From Candidatus Pelethomonas intestinigallinarum (GTDB lineage: Bacteria > Bacillota > Clostridia > Oscillospirales > Oscillospiraceae): a stretch of 8,900 bases of DNA. The stretch is taken from assembly GCA_018712665.1 (NCBI GenBank), contig DVGP01000089.1, forward strand, positions 1 through 8,900. Direction: 5' to 3'. Under the pieces are notes generated by a model. That model was not told the DNA's origin. It did no database searches and saw only the letters and a list, made by a program, of their open reading frames with translations. Numbering within the stretch: position 1 is the first letter of the stretch; each line of letters opens with the position of its first letter. Both the position numbers and the translations under genes were made by a program. Below, piece by piece: positions 1 to 6,024 of this stretch.

Positions 1-2
1 AC

Positions 3-56
3 CGGGCGGCTTACCGGCCCGTGGTCTCCCGGATCGTACCCCGGCCCCAGGCGTAA
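3..56 (+). CDS. C-terminal tail of an upstream gene (partial, unidentified)
   Basis: An open frame enters from the left edge and ends at TAA 54-56. Its last residues read RAAYRPVVSRIVPRPQA. The codons end mostly in G or C, as in the neighbouring genes, and an intrinsic terminator begins six bases after the stop, which is where a gene end would be expected. Only 17 residues are visible, so no family can be assigned. Another frame stays open to about 105, so the call rests mainly on the stop-terminator arrangement. Confidence 0.4.
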   Translation, partial: RAAYRPVVSRIVPRPQA

Positions 57-61
57 GCGCC

Positions 62-89
62 AGGGGACAGGCGGCGGGCCTCCCCTTTT
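62..89 (+). terminator. Intrinsic terminator upstream of folC
   Basis: AGGGGA (62-67) pairs with TCCCCT (81-86), with an inner GGC (70-72)/GCC (78-80) pairing, and the stem runs into TTTT (86-89). An alternative stem, CCCCaGGCG (45-53) with CGCCaGGGG (58-66), shares the GGGG at 63-66 and would compete with it. The simplest reading is the end of the upstream transcription unit. Confidence 0.5.
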
Positions 90-100
90 ACCTATTATAT

Positions 101-106
101 TATAAT
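101..106 (+). promoter_or_regulatory. Possible -10 element for folC
   Basis: A perfect TATAAT lies 24 bases before the folC start in a short AT-rich stretch (90-115) just after the upstream terminator. No convincing -35 hexamer is present 16-18 bases upstream, so this is a weak promoter call based on position and the -10 match alone. Confidence 0.35.
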
Positions 107-129
107 GAATAAGAAATCAGGTATTCGAC

Positions 130-1398
130 ATGACCTATGAAGAGGCGCTTTCCTATATTCACAGTATCTGCTGGAAGGGCAGCAAGCTGGGCCTGGACCG
201 GACGCGGGAGCTGCTGGGCAAGCTGAATGACCCCCAGAAGGAGCTGAAGTTCATTCATATCGCCGGCACCAACGGCAAGGGCTCCACCGCCGCCATGCTC
301 TCCTCCATTCTGGAGGAGGCGGGATACCGGGTGGGGCTGTACACCTCCCCCTTCATCAACCGCTTCAACGAGCGGATGCAGGTAAACCACCAGCCCATTC
401 CCGACGAAGAGCTGGCGGCCCTCACCGAGTACGTCCGCCCCTACGCCGATGCCATGGCGGACTCCCCCACGGAGTTTGAGCTCATCACCGCTCTGGCCAT
501 GGTCTGGTTCGCCCGGCAGAAGTGCGACATTGTGGTGCTGGAGGTGGGCATGGGCGGCGAACTGGACTCCACCAACATCATCGACGTGCCCGAGGCGGCG
601 GTGATCGCCGCCATGGGCATGGACCACGTGAAGGAGCTGGGCCCCACCATGGCGGACATCGCCAGGGCCAAGGCCGGCATCATCAAGGAAGGAGGCCGGG
701 TGGTCAGCTACGGCGGCAACCCGGAGGCCGACGAGGTCATCGCGGCGGTCTGCCGGGCCAGAAACGCCTCCCTTTGCCAGCCGGATTTCTCCGCCATCGT
801 CCCCGGGGACTTCAGCCTGGAGGGCCAGACCTTCTCCTATAAGGGCTGGCGCGGCCTCCGCATCCCCCTGGTGGGGGCCTACCAGATGAACAACGCCGCC
901 GTGGTGCTGGAGACCGTTGAGGTCCTCCGGCAGCGGGGGTGGAGCGTCTCCGACGAGGCGGTGCGGAAGGGCCTCGCGGACACCCGCTGGCCCGCCCGGT
1001 TCGAGGTGCTGCGGCGGGACCCGGTGTTCATCGTGGACGGGGGCCACAACCCCCACGGCATCCGGGCCACGGCGGAGAGCCTGCGCCGCCTCTTCCCCGG
1101 GCGGAAGATCACCTTCGTCACCGGCGTTATGGCCGACAAGGACGTGGAGCACATCTTGGGGCTCATCGTCCCCCTGGCGGATCAGTTCTTCACCGTCCGC
1201 CCAGACAACCCCCGGGCCATGGACGCCGGGGAGTTGGCGGCGCGGATCGAGGCCATGGGCGCCAAGGCCACGGCCTGCGCCAGCGTGCGGGACGGTGTGG
1301 ACCGGGCCATCCAGGCGGAGGGCCCCCACGGCGTGGCCTGCGCCCTGGGCTCCCTCTATATGAGCGGCGAGGTCCGGTCCTGTTTCGGAAAAGACTGA
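130..1398 (+). CDS. folC: Folylpolyglutamate synthase / dihydrofolate synthase (FolC)
   Basis: A 422-residue cytoplasmic Mur-ligase-family enzyme that adds glutamates to tetrahydrofolates with ATP, and in many bacteria also makes dihydrofolate from dihydropteroate. The P-loop GTNGKGS is at residues 46-52 and is followed by a typical YTSPF segment (71-75). The second conserved block, LEVGMGGELDSTN (137-149), has Glu where most homologues have Arg (GGRLDATN). RWPARFEVL (286-294) opens the C-terminal domain and DGGHNPHG (303-310) is the characteristic DGAHNP motif. Length is normal for the family. The ATG at 130 fits the family N-terminus (MTYEEAL.YIHS) but has only a weak CAGG ribosome site at 118-121. 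It sits upstream of, and in the same direction as, a folate one-carbon block, which suits its role in retaining and polyglutamylating the cofactor. Whether it also has dihydrofolate synthase activity cannot be told from sequence. Confidence 0.95.
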   Translation: MTYEEALSYIHSICWKGSKLGLDRTRELLGKLNDPQKELKFIHIAGTNGKGSTAAMLSSILEEAGYRVGLYTSPFINRFNERMQVNHQPIPDEELAALTEYVRPYADAMADSPTEFELITALAMVWFARQKCDIVVLEVGMGGELDSTNIIDVPEAAVIAAMGMDHVKELGPTMADIARAKAGIIKEGGRVVSYGGNPEADEVIAAVCRARNASLCQPDFSAIVPGDFSLEGQTFSYKGWRGLRIPLVGAYQMNNAAVVLETVEVLRQRGWSVSDEAVRKGLADTRWPARFEVLRRDPVFIVDGGHNPHGIRATAESLRRLFPGRKITFVTGVMADKDVEHILGLIVPLADQFFTVRPDNPRAMDAGELAARIEAMGAKATACASVRDGVDRAIQAEGPHGVACALGSLYMSGEVRSCFGKD

Positions 1399-1437
1399 AG
1401 CTTTTCTTATTGTCCTTTTTGCTGAAAATTTCTCCAA

Positions 1438-1527
1438 AAACCGGCGGGGTTTTGACCTGTTGTAGGATGTCACAAGAATTTGTTAAATTTTTGTCAACCA
1501 TGCTTCTTGTCAACGCCCCGCCGGTTT
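1438..1527. repeat. Long inverted repeat around the fhs promoter
   Basis: AAACCGGCGGGG (1438-1449) and CCCCGCCGGTTT (1516-1527) are perfect 12-base inverted arms. The pairing extends inward to 1456/1509 with one G-U pair and one mismatch, giving a 19-base imperfect stem around a 52-base AT-rich loop. The right arm overlaps the -35 end and spacer of the fhs promoter. It has no T-tract, so it does not look like a terminator. It could be an operator or an mRNA structure in folC read-through transcripts. Confidence 0.6.
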
Positions 1528-1535
1528 GATATGAT
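1507..1535 (+). promoter_or_regulatory. Sigma-A promoter for fhs
   Basis: The -35 TTGTCA (1507-1512) and -10 TATGAT (1530-1535) are separated by exactly 17 bases, each with five of six consensus matches. Transcription would start near 1542, giving an untranslated leader of about 166 bases before fhs. A second TTGTCAAC copy lies at 1491-1498, 16 bases upstream of the one containing the -35. Confidence 0.7.
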
Positions 1536-1541
1536 ATTTCA

Positions 1542-1707
1542 TGGATCAACGGGGGAGGAAGGGTCCCCCGCATCTCCGCCGGGGCGGACGCGCCGGCGGG
1601 CCTATCCAAAGATTTGGCGCTGGGAGTCGCGGACGTTTGAAGCGCAGCGCCAAAAATAAATCGACCCCCGGGGGTAGTGAAAGATCCCGGGAACAAGGAG
1701 GAGTACC
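1542..1707 (+). promoter_or_regulatory. Structured 5' leader of fhs, possible cis-regulatory RNA
   Basis: This GC-rich stretch lies between the predicted start site and the fhs ATG. It can form CGGGGGA/TCCCCCG (1550-1556/1564-1570), CCGCCGG/CCGGCGG (1576-1582/1593-1599), a perfect 10-base stem TTTGGCGCTG/CAGCGCCAAA (1613-1622/1645-1654), and a stem near the ribosome site (1667-1673/1685-1691). An A-rich linker (1652-1660) follows the third stem. I could not match it to the conserved bases of the THF or ZTP riboswitches that are common near one-carbon genes. It is either an unrecognised regulatory RNA or simply GC-rich leader sequence. Confidence 0.4.
1695..1703 (+). promoter_or_regulatory. 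Strong ribosome binding site of fhs
   Basis: AAGGAGGAG lies four bases before the ATG at 1708, a near-perfect Shine-Dalgarno match. It fixes the fhs start despite the unusual N-terminal extension and predicts strong translation. Confidence 0.8.
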
Positions 1708-3516
1708 ATGGCAATCGAATTCAAGGACGGCAAGTATGTGGACGAAAACGGTCGCGTAACCCTGGACCCCACAGTCTACAAGGACTGGCAGATCGCCGAG
1801 GAGGCGGAGCGAACCCTTCCCCCCGTTGACCATTTCCGCGAGAAGCTGGGCCTTCTGCCCGAGGAGATCATCCCCTACGGCAAGACCCCCAAGCTGGATT
1901 TTATCAAGATCATGAACCGCCTGAAGGACAAGCCCGACGGCAAGTTCATCGAAGTCACCGCCATCACTCCCACCCCTCTGGGCGAGGGTAAATCCACCAC
2001 CTCCCTGGGCCTGATCGAGGGCCTGGGCAAGCTGGGCAAGAACGTGGGCGGCTGCCTGCGCCAGCCCTCCGGCGGCCCCACCATGAATGTCAAGGGCACC
2101 GCCGCCGGCGGCGGCAACGCCCTGCTGATGCCCATGACCGAGTTCTCTCTGGGCCTCACCGGCGACATCAACGACATCATGAACGCCCACAACCTGGCCA
2201 TGGTCGCCCTCAACGCCCGTATGCAGCACGAGCGCAACTACAACGACGAGCAGCTGGCCAAGCGCGGCCTGAAGCGCCTGGACGTCGATCCCAAGCGCGT
2301 GGAGATGGGCTGGGTCCTGGACTTCTGCGCCCAGGGTCTGCGCAACATCATCATGGGCATCGGCGGTCCCAAGGACGGCTACCTGATGGAGTCCAAGTTC
2401 GGCATCGCCGTGGGCTCCGAGCTGATGGCCATTCTGGCCGTGGCCAAGGACCTGAAGGACCTGCGGGAGCGCATCGGCAAGATCGTGGTGGCCTACAGCC
2501 GCAGCGGCGAGCCTATCACCACCGAGGACCTGGAGGTGGCCGGCGCCATGACCGCCTGGATGCGCAACTGCATCAACCCCACCATGTGCTACACCGTGGA
2601 GCACCAGCCTGTTCTGGTCCACGCCGGTCCCTTCGCCAACATCGCCATCGGCCAGTCCTCCGTCATCGGCGACCGGCTGGCCCTGAAGCTCTTTGACTAC
2701 CACGTCACCGAGTCCGGCTTCGCCGCCGACATCGGCTTTGAGAAGTTCTGGAACGTGAAGTGCCGCCTCAGCGGCCTGACCCCCAACGTGTCCGTGCTGG
2801 TGGCCACCATCCGGGCCCTGAAGATGCACGGCGGCGGCCCCACCGTGGTGGCCGGCCGGCCCCTGCCCAAGGAGTACACCGAGGAGAACCTGGAGCTGCT
2901 GGAGAAGGGCTGCGAGAACCTGTTCCACCATGTCAACACCATCAAGAAGTCCGGCATCGTCCCCGTGGTGTGCATCAACCAGTTCTACACCGACACCGAC
3001 GCGGAGATCGCCCTGATCCGCCGGCTGTGCGCCGAGCGGGGCGTCCGCTGCGCCCTGAGCAACCACTGGCGCTACGGCGGCGAGGGTGCCATCGAGCTGG
3101 CCGAGACCGTCATTGACGCCTGCAATGAGTCCAACGAGATCAAGTTCCTCTACCCCCTGGAGATGCCCCTGCGCCAGCGCGTGGAACTCATCGCCAAGGA
3201 GGTCTACGGCGCCGACGGCGTGGACTGGGCGCCCCTGGCCCTGGAGAAGGCCAAGCGCTTCGAGTCCGACCCCAAGTACGCCGACTACTGCACCATGATG
3301 GTCAAGACCCACCTGTCCCTGAGCCACGAGCCCTCCTGGAAAGGCGTGCCCAAGGGCTGGCGGCTGCCCATCCGGGACATCCTGGAGTACGGCGGGGCCA
3401 AGTTCCTGTGCCCCATGGCCGGCACCATCTCCATGATGCCCGGCACCAGCTCCGATCCGGCCTACCGCCGCATCGACGTGGACACCGAGACCGGCAAGGT
3501 CTCCGGCCTGTTCTAA
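1708..3516 (+). CDS. fhs: Formate--tetrahydrofolate ligase, divergent long form
   Basis: A cytoplasmic ATP-dependent ligase that joins formate to THF to give 10-formyl-THF (the reverse reaction yields ATP in fermenters). The P-loop region TPTPLGEGKSTT is at residues 87-98 with Lys95. Arg118 in CLRQPS matches the catalytic Arg97 of the Moorella enzyme. VATIRALKMHGG (365-376) is the exact second family signature, and Trp454 sits where folate-stacking Trp412 is expected. At 602 residues it is longer than the usual bacterial 556, with about 20 extra N-terminal residues and an insertion GGGPTVVAGRPLPKEY (375-390) also seen in eukaryotic C1-THF synthases. The C-terminal KTHLSLSH and GVPKG...LPIRDI are likewise eukaryote-like. 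The first signature is altered (NVKGTAAGGGN, 127-137), and three usually conserved histidines are Gly149, Asn155 and Ile314. Ligase activity is likely but not certain. It is first in the block and has its own promoter, leader and terminator. Confidence 0.93.
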   Translation: MAIEFKDGKYVDENGRVTLDPTVYKDWQIAEEAERTLPPVDHFREKLGLLPEEIIPYGKTPKLDFIKIMNRLKDKPDGKFIEVTAITPTPLGEGKSTTSLGLIEGLGKLGKNVGGCLRQPSGGPTMNVKGTAAGGGNALLMPMTEFSLGLTGDINDIMNAHNLAMVALNARMQHERNYNDEQLAKRGLKRLDVDPKRVEMGWVLDFCAQGLRNIIMGIGGPKDGYLMESKFGIAVGSELMAILAVAKDLKDLRERIGKIVVAYSRSGEPITTEDLEVAGAMTAWMRNCINPTMCYTVEHQPVLVHAGPFANIAIGQSSVIGDRLALKLFDYHVTESGFAADIGFEKFWNVKCRLSGLTPNVSVLVATIRALKMHGGGPTVVAGRPLPKEYTEENLELLEKGCENLFHHVNTIKKSGIVPVVCINQFYTDTDAEIALIRRLCAERGVRCALSNHWRYGGEGAIELAETVIDACNESNEIKFLYPLEMPLRQRVELIAKEVYGADGVDWAPLALEKAKRFESDPKYADYCTMMVKTHLSLSHEPSWKGVPKGWRLPIRDILEYGGAKFLCPMAGTISMMPGTSSDPAYRRIDVDTETGKVSGLF

Positions 3517-3540
3517 GACCCGCGATCTGACCCGGCTGAA

Positions 3541-3577
3541 AAGGTCCGGCGGCTTCCCGCCGCCGGACCTTCTTTTT
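3541..3577 (+). terminator. Strong intrinsic terminator after fhs
   Basis: A perfect 13-base stem AAGGTCCGGCGGC (3541-3553)/GCCGCCGGACCTT (3559-3571) with a five-base loop is followed by CTTTTT. It lies 24 bases after the fhs stop and inside the one-carbon block, so it should sharply reduce transcription into fchA. Confidence 0.9.
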
Positions 3578-3580
3578 CCA

Positions 3581-3597
3581 GCCGCCCTGTGGGCGGC
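3581..3597 (+). other. Short hairpin just upstream of fchA
   Basis: GCCGCCC (3581-3587) pairs perfectly with GGGCGGC (3591-3597) around a three-base loop. There is no T-tract. It lies between the fhs terminator and the AAGGAGA ribosome site (3610-3616) of fchA and may protect or process the 5' end of the downstream message. Confidence 0.45.
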
Positions 3598-3624
3598 AGA
3601 GTAAACTGTAAGGAGACTTTACAT

Positions 3625-4245
3625 ATGGATTTCGCACAGGCATCCTGCACGGAATTTGTCACCGTCCTGGCGTCCAACGCCCCGGTCCCCGGCGGCGGCG
3701 GGGCCTCCGCCCTGGTGGGGGCCATCGGCACCGCCCTGGGCAACATGGTGGGCTCCCTCACCGTGGGCAAGAAGAAGTACGCCGACGTGGAGGAGGAGAT
3801 CGTGGCCCTGAAGGCCAAATGCGACGCCCTCCAGAAGGAGCTGCTGGATCAGATCGCCGCCGACGCCAAGGGCTTTGAGCCCCTGGCCAAGGCCTACGGC
3901 ATCCCCAAGGACGATCCCACCCGGGACCAGGTGCTGGAGGAGGCCACCATCGTGGCCTGCCAGGTGCCCGTCCGCATCATGGAGCTGTGCTGCGAGGCCA
4001 TCGAGGCTATCGCCGTCTTCGCCGCCAAGGGCAGCCGCCTGGCGGTCAGCGACGCGGGCTGCGGCGCGGTGTGCGTGAAGGCCGCCCTCCAGGCCGCCAG
4101 CCTCAACGTGTTCATCAACACCAAGGCCCTGAAGAACCGGGAGCTGGCGGAGGAGATGAACGCCAAGTGCCTGGGGATGCTGGAAAAGTACGGCCCCATG
4201 GCCGACGGCATCTTCGAGACCGTCAAGGCCGGCTTTTTCAAGTAA
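3625..4245 (+). CDS. fchA: Methenyl-THF cyclohydrolase (cyclodeaminase-type FchA)
   Basis: A 206-residue protein of the formiminotransferase-cyclodeaminase C-terminal family. Stand-alone members in clostridia interconvert 10-formyl-THF and 5,10-methenyl-THF, or deaminate 5-formimino-THF. The family signature PVPGGGGASAL is at residues 20-30, followed by the long helical segment GAIGTALGNMV. SDAGCGA (142-148) matches the usual SDxGxGA block and NVFINTK...KNRE closes the domain. The ATG at 3625 is preferred over an upstream in-frame GTG (3589) because AAGGAGA (3610-3616) is well placed for it and the GTG falls inside a hairpin. It lies 108 bases after fhs and 53 before folD. The neighbouring FolD appears to lack cyclohydrolase residues, so this protein probably supplies that step. 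Formimino-THF cyclodeaminase activity is an alternative; no formiminotransferase gene is in view. Confidence 0.88.
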   Translation: MDFAQASCTEFVTVLASNAPVPGGGGASALVGAIGTALGNMVGSLTVGKKKYADVEEEIVALKAKCDALQKELLDQIAADAKGFEPLAKAYGIPKDDPTRDQVLEEATIVACQVPVRIMELCCEAIEAIAVFAAKGSRLAVSDAGCGAVCVKAALQAASLNVFINTKALKNRELAEEMNAKCLGMLEKYGPMADGIFETVKAGFFK

Positions 4246-4261
4246 AATAGAAAAATGTGTT

Positions 4262-4283
4262 GCCGCGGGAGTGTTCCCGCGGC
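4262..4283 (+). other. Intercistronic hairpin between fchA and folD
   Basis: GCCGCGGGA (4262-4270) and TCCCGCGGC (4275-4283) form a perfect 9-base stem with loop GTGT. No T-tract follows, and the folD ribosome site GAGGAG starts three bases after the stem. It is unlikely to terminate transcription; RNA stability or modulation of folD translation fits better. Confidence 0.55.
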
Positions 4284-4298
4284 CTGAGGAGTGAGACT

Positions 4299-5180
4299 AT
4301 GGCAAAGCTTTTATTGGGCAAGGAAGTCAACGAAAAACTGAACGCGCGCATCATCGCCCGGTGCGAGGCCCTGAAGGCCCGGGGCGTGAATCCCACCCTG
4401 GCCATCGTTCGCTGCGGCGAGCGGCCCGACGATCTCAGCTATGAGCGGGGCGCCACCAAGCGGGCGGAGACCCTGGGGGTGGCGGTGGAGAAGTTCGTGC
4501 TGCCCGAGGATGTGAGCAAGGAGGAGCTGCTGAAGGTCATCGACGGGATCAACGCCAACGACAAGATCCACGGCGTGCTTCTCTTCCGCCCCCTGCCCAA
4601 GCACCTGAAGGCGGACCAGGACGAAATCTGCAACCGCCTGGACCCCCGGAAGGACGTGGACGGCATGACCGACGGCTCCAACGCCGGGGTCTTCATGGGC
4701 AAGGCCCTGGGCTTCGCCCCCTGTACCCCCGCCGCCTGCATGGAGATCCTGGACCACTACGGCATCGACTGCACCGGCAAGAAGGCGGTGGTCATCGGCC
4801 GCAGCCTGGTGGTGGGCAAGCCCGCCGCCATGATGCTCATGGCCAAGAACGCCACCGTCACCGTCTGTCACACCCGGACGGTGGATGTGCCCGCCGTGGC
4901 CCGTGAGGCGGACATTCTGATCTCCGCCGCCGGCGTGCTGAACAGCCTGACGAAGGACTACGTCCGCCCCGGCCAGATCGTGGTGGACGTGTCCATCAAC
5001 TGGGACCCGGAGAAGGTCAACGCCAAGGGCGGCAAGGGCGCCATCGCCGGCGACGCCGTCTTTGAGGAGGTGGAGCCCATCGTGGAGGCCATCACCCCTG
5101 TCCCCGGCGGCGTGGGCGCCGTCACCACCAGCGTGCTCATCGGCCACGTGGTAGAGGCCGCCGAGCGCATGGCGGAGTAA
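4299..5180 (+). CDS. folD: Methylenetetrahydrofolate dehydrogenase (FolD family, apparently without cyclohydrolase residues)
   Basis: A 293-residue cytoplasmic enzyme that oxidises or reduces between 5,10-methylene- and 5,10-methenyl-THF with NAD(P). The Rossmann motif VVIGRSLVVGKP is at residues 164-175, KDVDG at 118-122 keeps the folate-binding Asp, and PVPGGVGAVT (267-276) is a variant of the PGGVGPMT signature. Tyr48 of the active-site YxxxK motif is kept (SYERGA), but the catalytic Lys (Lys54 E. coli, Lys56 human) is Ala52. The VQLPLP motif reads LFRPLP, so the partner Gln is Phe96. Both losses argue for dehydrogenase activity only. Yeast Mtd1, a monofunctional dehydrogenase, has substitutions at the same two sites as far as I recall. 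The ATG at 4299 has GAGGAG at 4286-4291; an upstream in-frame GTG (4257) lacks a good site. The residue assignment comes from hand alignment. Confidence 0.92.
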   Translation: MAKLLLGKEVNEKLNARIIARCEALKARGVNPTLAIVRCGERPDDLSYERGATKRAETLGVAVEKFVLPEDVSKEELLKVIDGINANDKIHGVLLFRPLPKHLKADQDEICNRLDPRKDVDGMTDGSNAGVFMGKALGFAPCTPAACMEILDHYGIDCTGKKAVVIGRSLVVGKPAAMMLMAKNATVTVCHTRTVDVPAVAREADILISAAGVLNSLTKDYVRPGQIVVDVSINWDPEKVNAKGGKGAIAGDAVFEEVEPIVEAITPVPGGVGAVTTSVLIGHVVEAAERMAE

Positions 5181-5193
5181 GGGGGCGTATCGT

Positions 5194-6024
5194 ATGAATC
5201 TCTTTACCGCAGCGGAGACTGCCGCCAACTACGCCAACGCCGGAGCCGCCAAGGCCAAGCTGCCCATCTCCAAGATGCTGGTGCTGGGCGTGCTGGCGGG
5301 CTTCCTCATCGGCTTCCCCTCCTGCGTGACCAACATGGCCACCTACGCCCTGGACAACAACTCCACCATCCGCATGATCTCCGGCCTGCTCTTCGCCTTC
5401 GGCTTAGGGATGGTGGTGATCTCCGGGGCGGAGCTCTTCACCGGCAACACCCTCATCACCATCAGCGTCCTGGAGAAAAAGGCCACCCTGGGTGGGATGC
5501 TCCGCAACTGGATCTTCGTGTACATCGGAAACTTTGTTGGCTCCATGGTCCTGTCCTTCATCTGCGCCCAGTTCGGCTGGCTCTCCGCCGGCAACGGCGC
5601 CCTGGCCGTGGCCTCCATGCGGACCGCCGTGAGCAAGATGACCATGCCCTTCCAGAACGCCTTCTTCATGGGCATCCTGTGCAACATCCTGGTGACCATC
5701 GGCGTACTGCTGAGCCTCTCCGGCAAGGACGGGATCAGCCGCTTCATCGGCGCCTGGGCCCCGGTGATGTTCTTTGTCACCTGCGGATTCAACCACTCCA
5801 TCGCCGACATGACCTACTGCATGCTGGGCCTGTTCGCCAAGAATGTCCCCTCCTTCGTGGATCTTGCCCAGGCCGCCGGCGTGGCCCTGGACAGCCTGAC
5901 CTGGGGCCAGTACATCGTGGGGAACCTGATCCCCGTCACCCTGGGGAACATCGTCGGCGGCGTAGCCGTTGGCTTCACCTTCTGGTTCAGCTTCCTGCGG
6001 GGGGCCGGCCGTGACAAAAAGTGA
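5194..6024 (+). CDS. Formate/nitrite transporter family channel (FocA-like)
   Basis: A 276-residue hydrophobic protein of the FNT family, pentameric channels for small monovalent anions such as formate, nitrite or hydrosulfide. About six membrane segments are visible (roughly residues 28-46, 61-78, 104-125, 155-175, 186-215 and 240-268). The first pore loop carries GAELFTGNTLIT (78-89). The central-histidine motif is GFNHSIADM (198-206), with His201 matching His209 of E. coli FocA. FocA has Glu before this His and Asn four residues after; here these are Asn200 and Asp205, so the selectivity may differ. AAGGGGG (5179-5185) overlaps the folD stop and serves the ATG at 5194, which is 13 bases past folD, so the two are co-transcribed. 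Its place in a formate-THF block makes formate the likeliest substrate. The direction of transport cannot be deduced. Confidence 0.9.
   Translation: MNLFTAAETAANYANAGAAKAKLPISKMLVLGVLAGFLIGFPSCVTNMATYALDNNSTIRMISGLLFAFGLGMVVISGAELFTGNTLITISVLEKKATLGGMLRNWIFVYIGNFVGSMVLSFICAQFGWLSAGNGALAVASMRTAVSKMTMPFQNAFFMGILCNILVTIGVLLSLSGKDGISRFIGAWAPVMFFVTCGFNHSIADMTYCMLGLFAKNVPSFVDLAQAAGVALDSLTWGQYIVGNLIPVTLGNIVGGVAVGFTFWFSFLRGAGRDKK

Noticed and set aside
1..61. 3' end of a structured RNA (cobalamin-riboswitch-like GCCAGGGGACAGG, or RNase P RNA)
   Set aside because: The resemblance is partial and short. A coding tail ending in TAA six bases before a terminator explains the stretch more simply.
105..140. 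Twelve-codon upstream frame overlapping the folC start
   Set aside because: Its ATG lies within the -10 element TATAAT and would probably not be transcribed; there is no ribosome site.
1542..1707. THF or ZTP riboswitch in the fhs leader
   Set aside because: The conserved segments I would expect (for ZTP the CCGCCUGGGC-like motif, for THF the conserved junction) are not visible, so only an unassigned structured leader is claimed.
1541..1759. 72-codon frame from ATG 1541 through the fhs leader
   Set aside because: It has no ribosome site, starts at or before the predicted transcription start, has an Arg/Gly-rich product and overlaps the fhs start out of frame.
1546..3327. Long antisense open frame (593 codons) opposite fhs
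   Set aside because: It is the complement of a strongly GC3-biased gene, which removes stop codons from the opposite strand. The product is low-complexity (Gly, Ala, His, Val, Leu rich), lacks a family and has no ribosome site. Similar antisense frames opposite folC and folD were rejected for the same reason.
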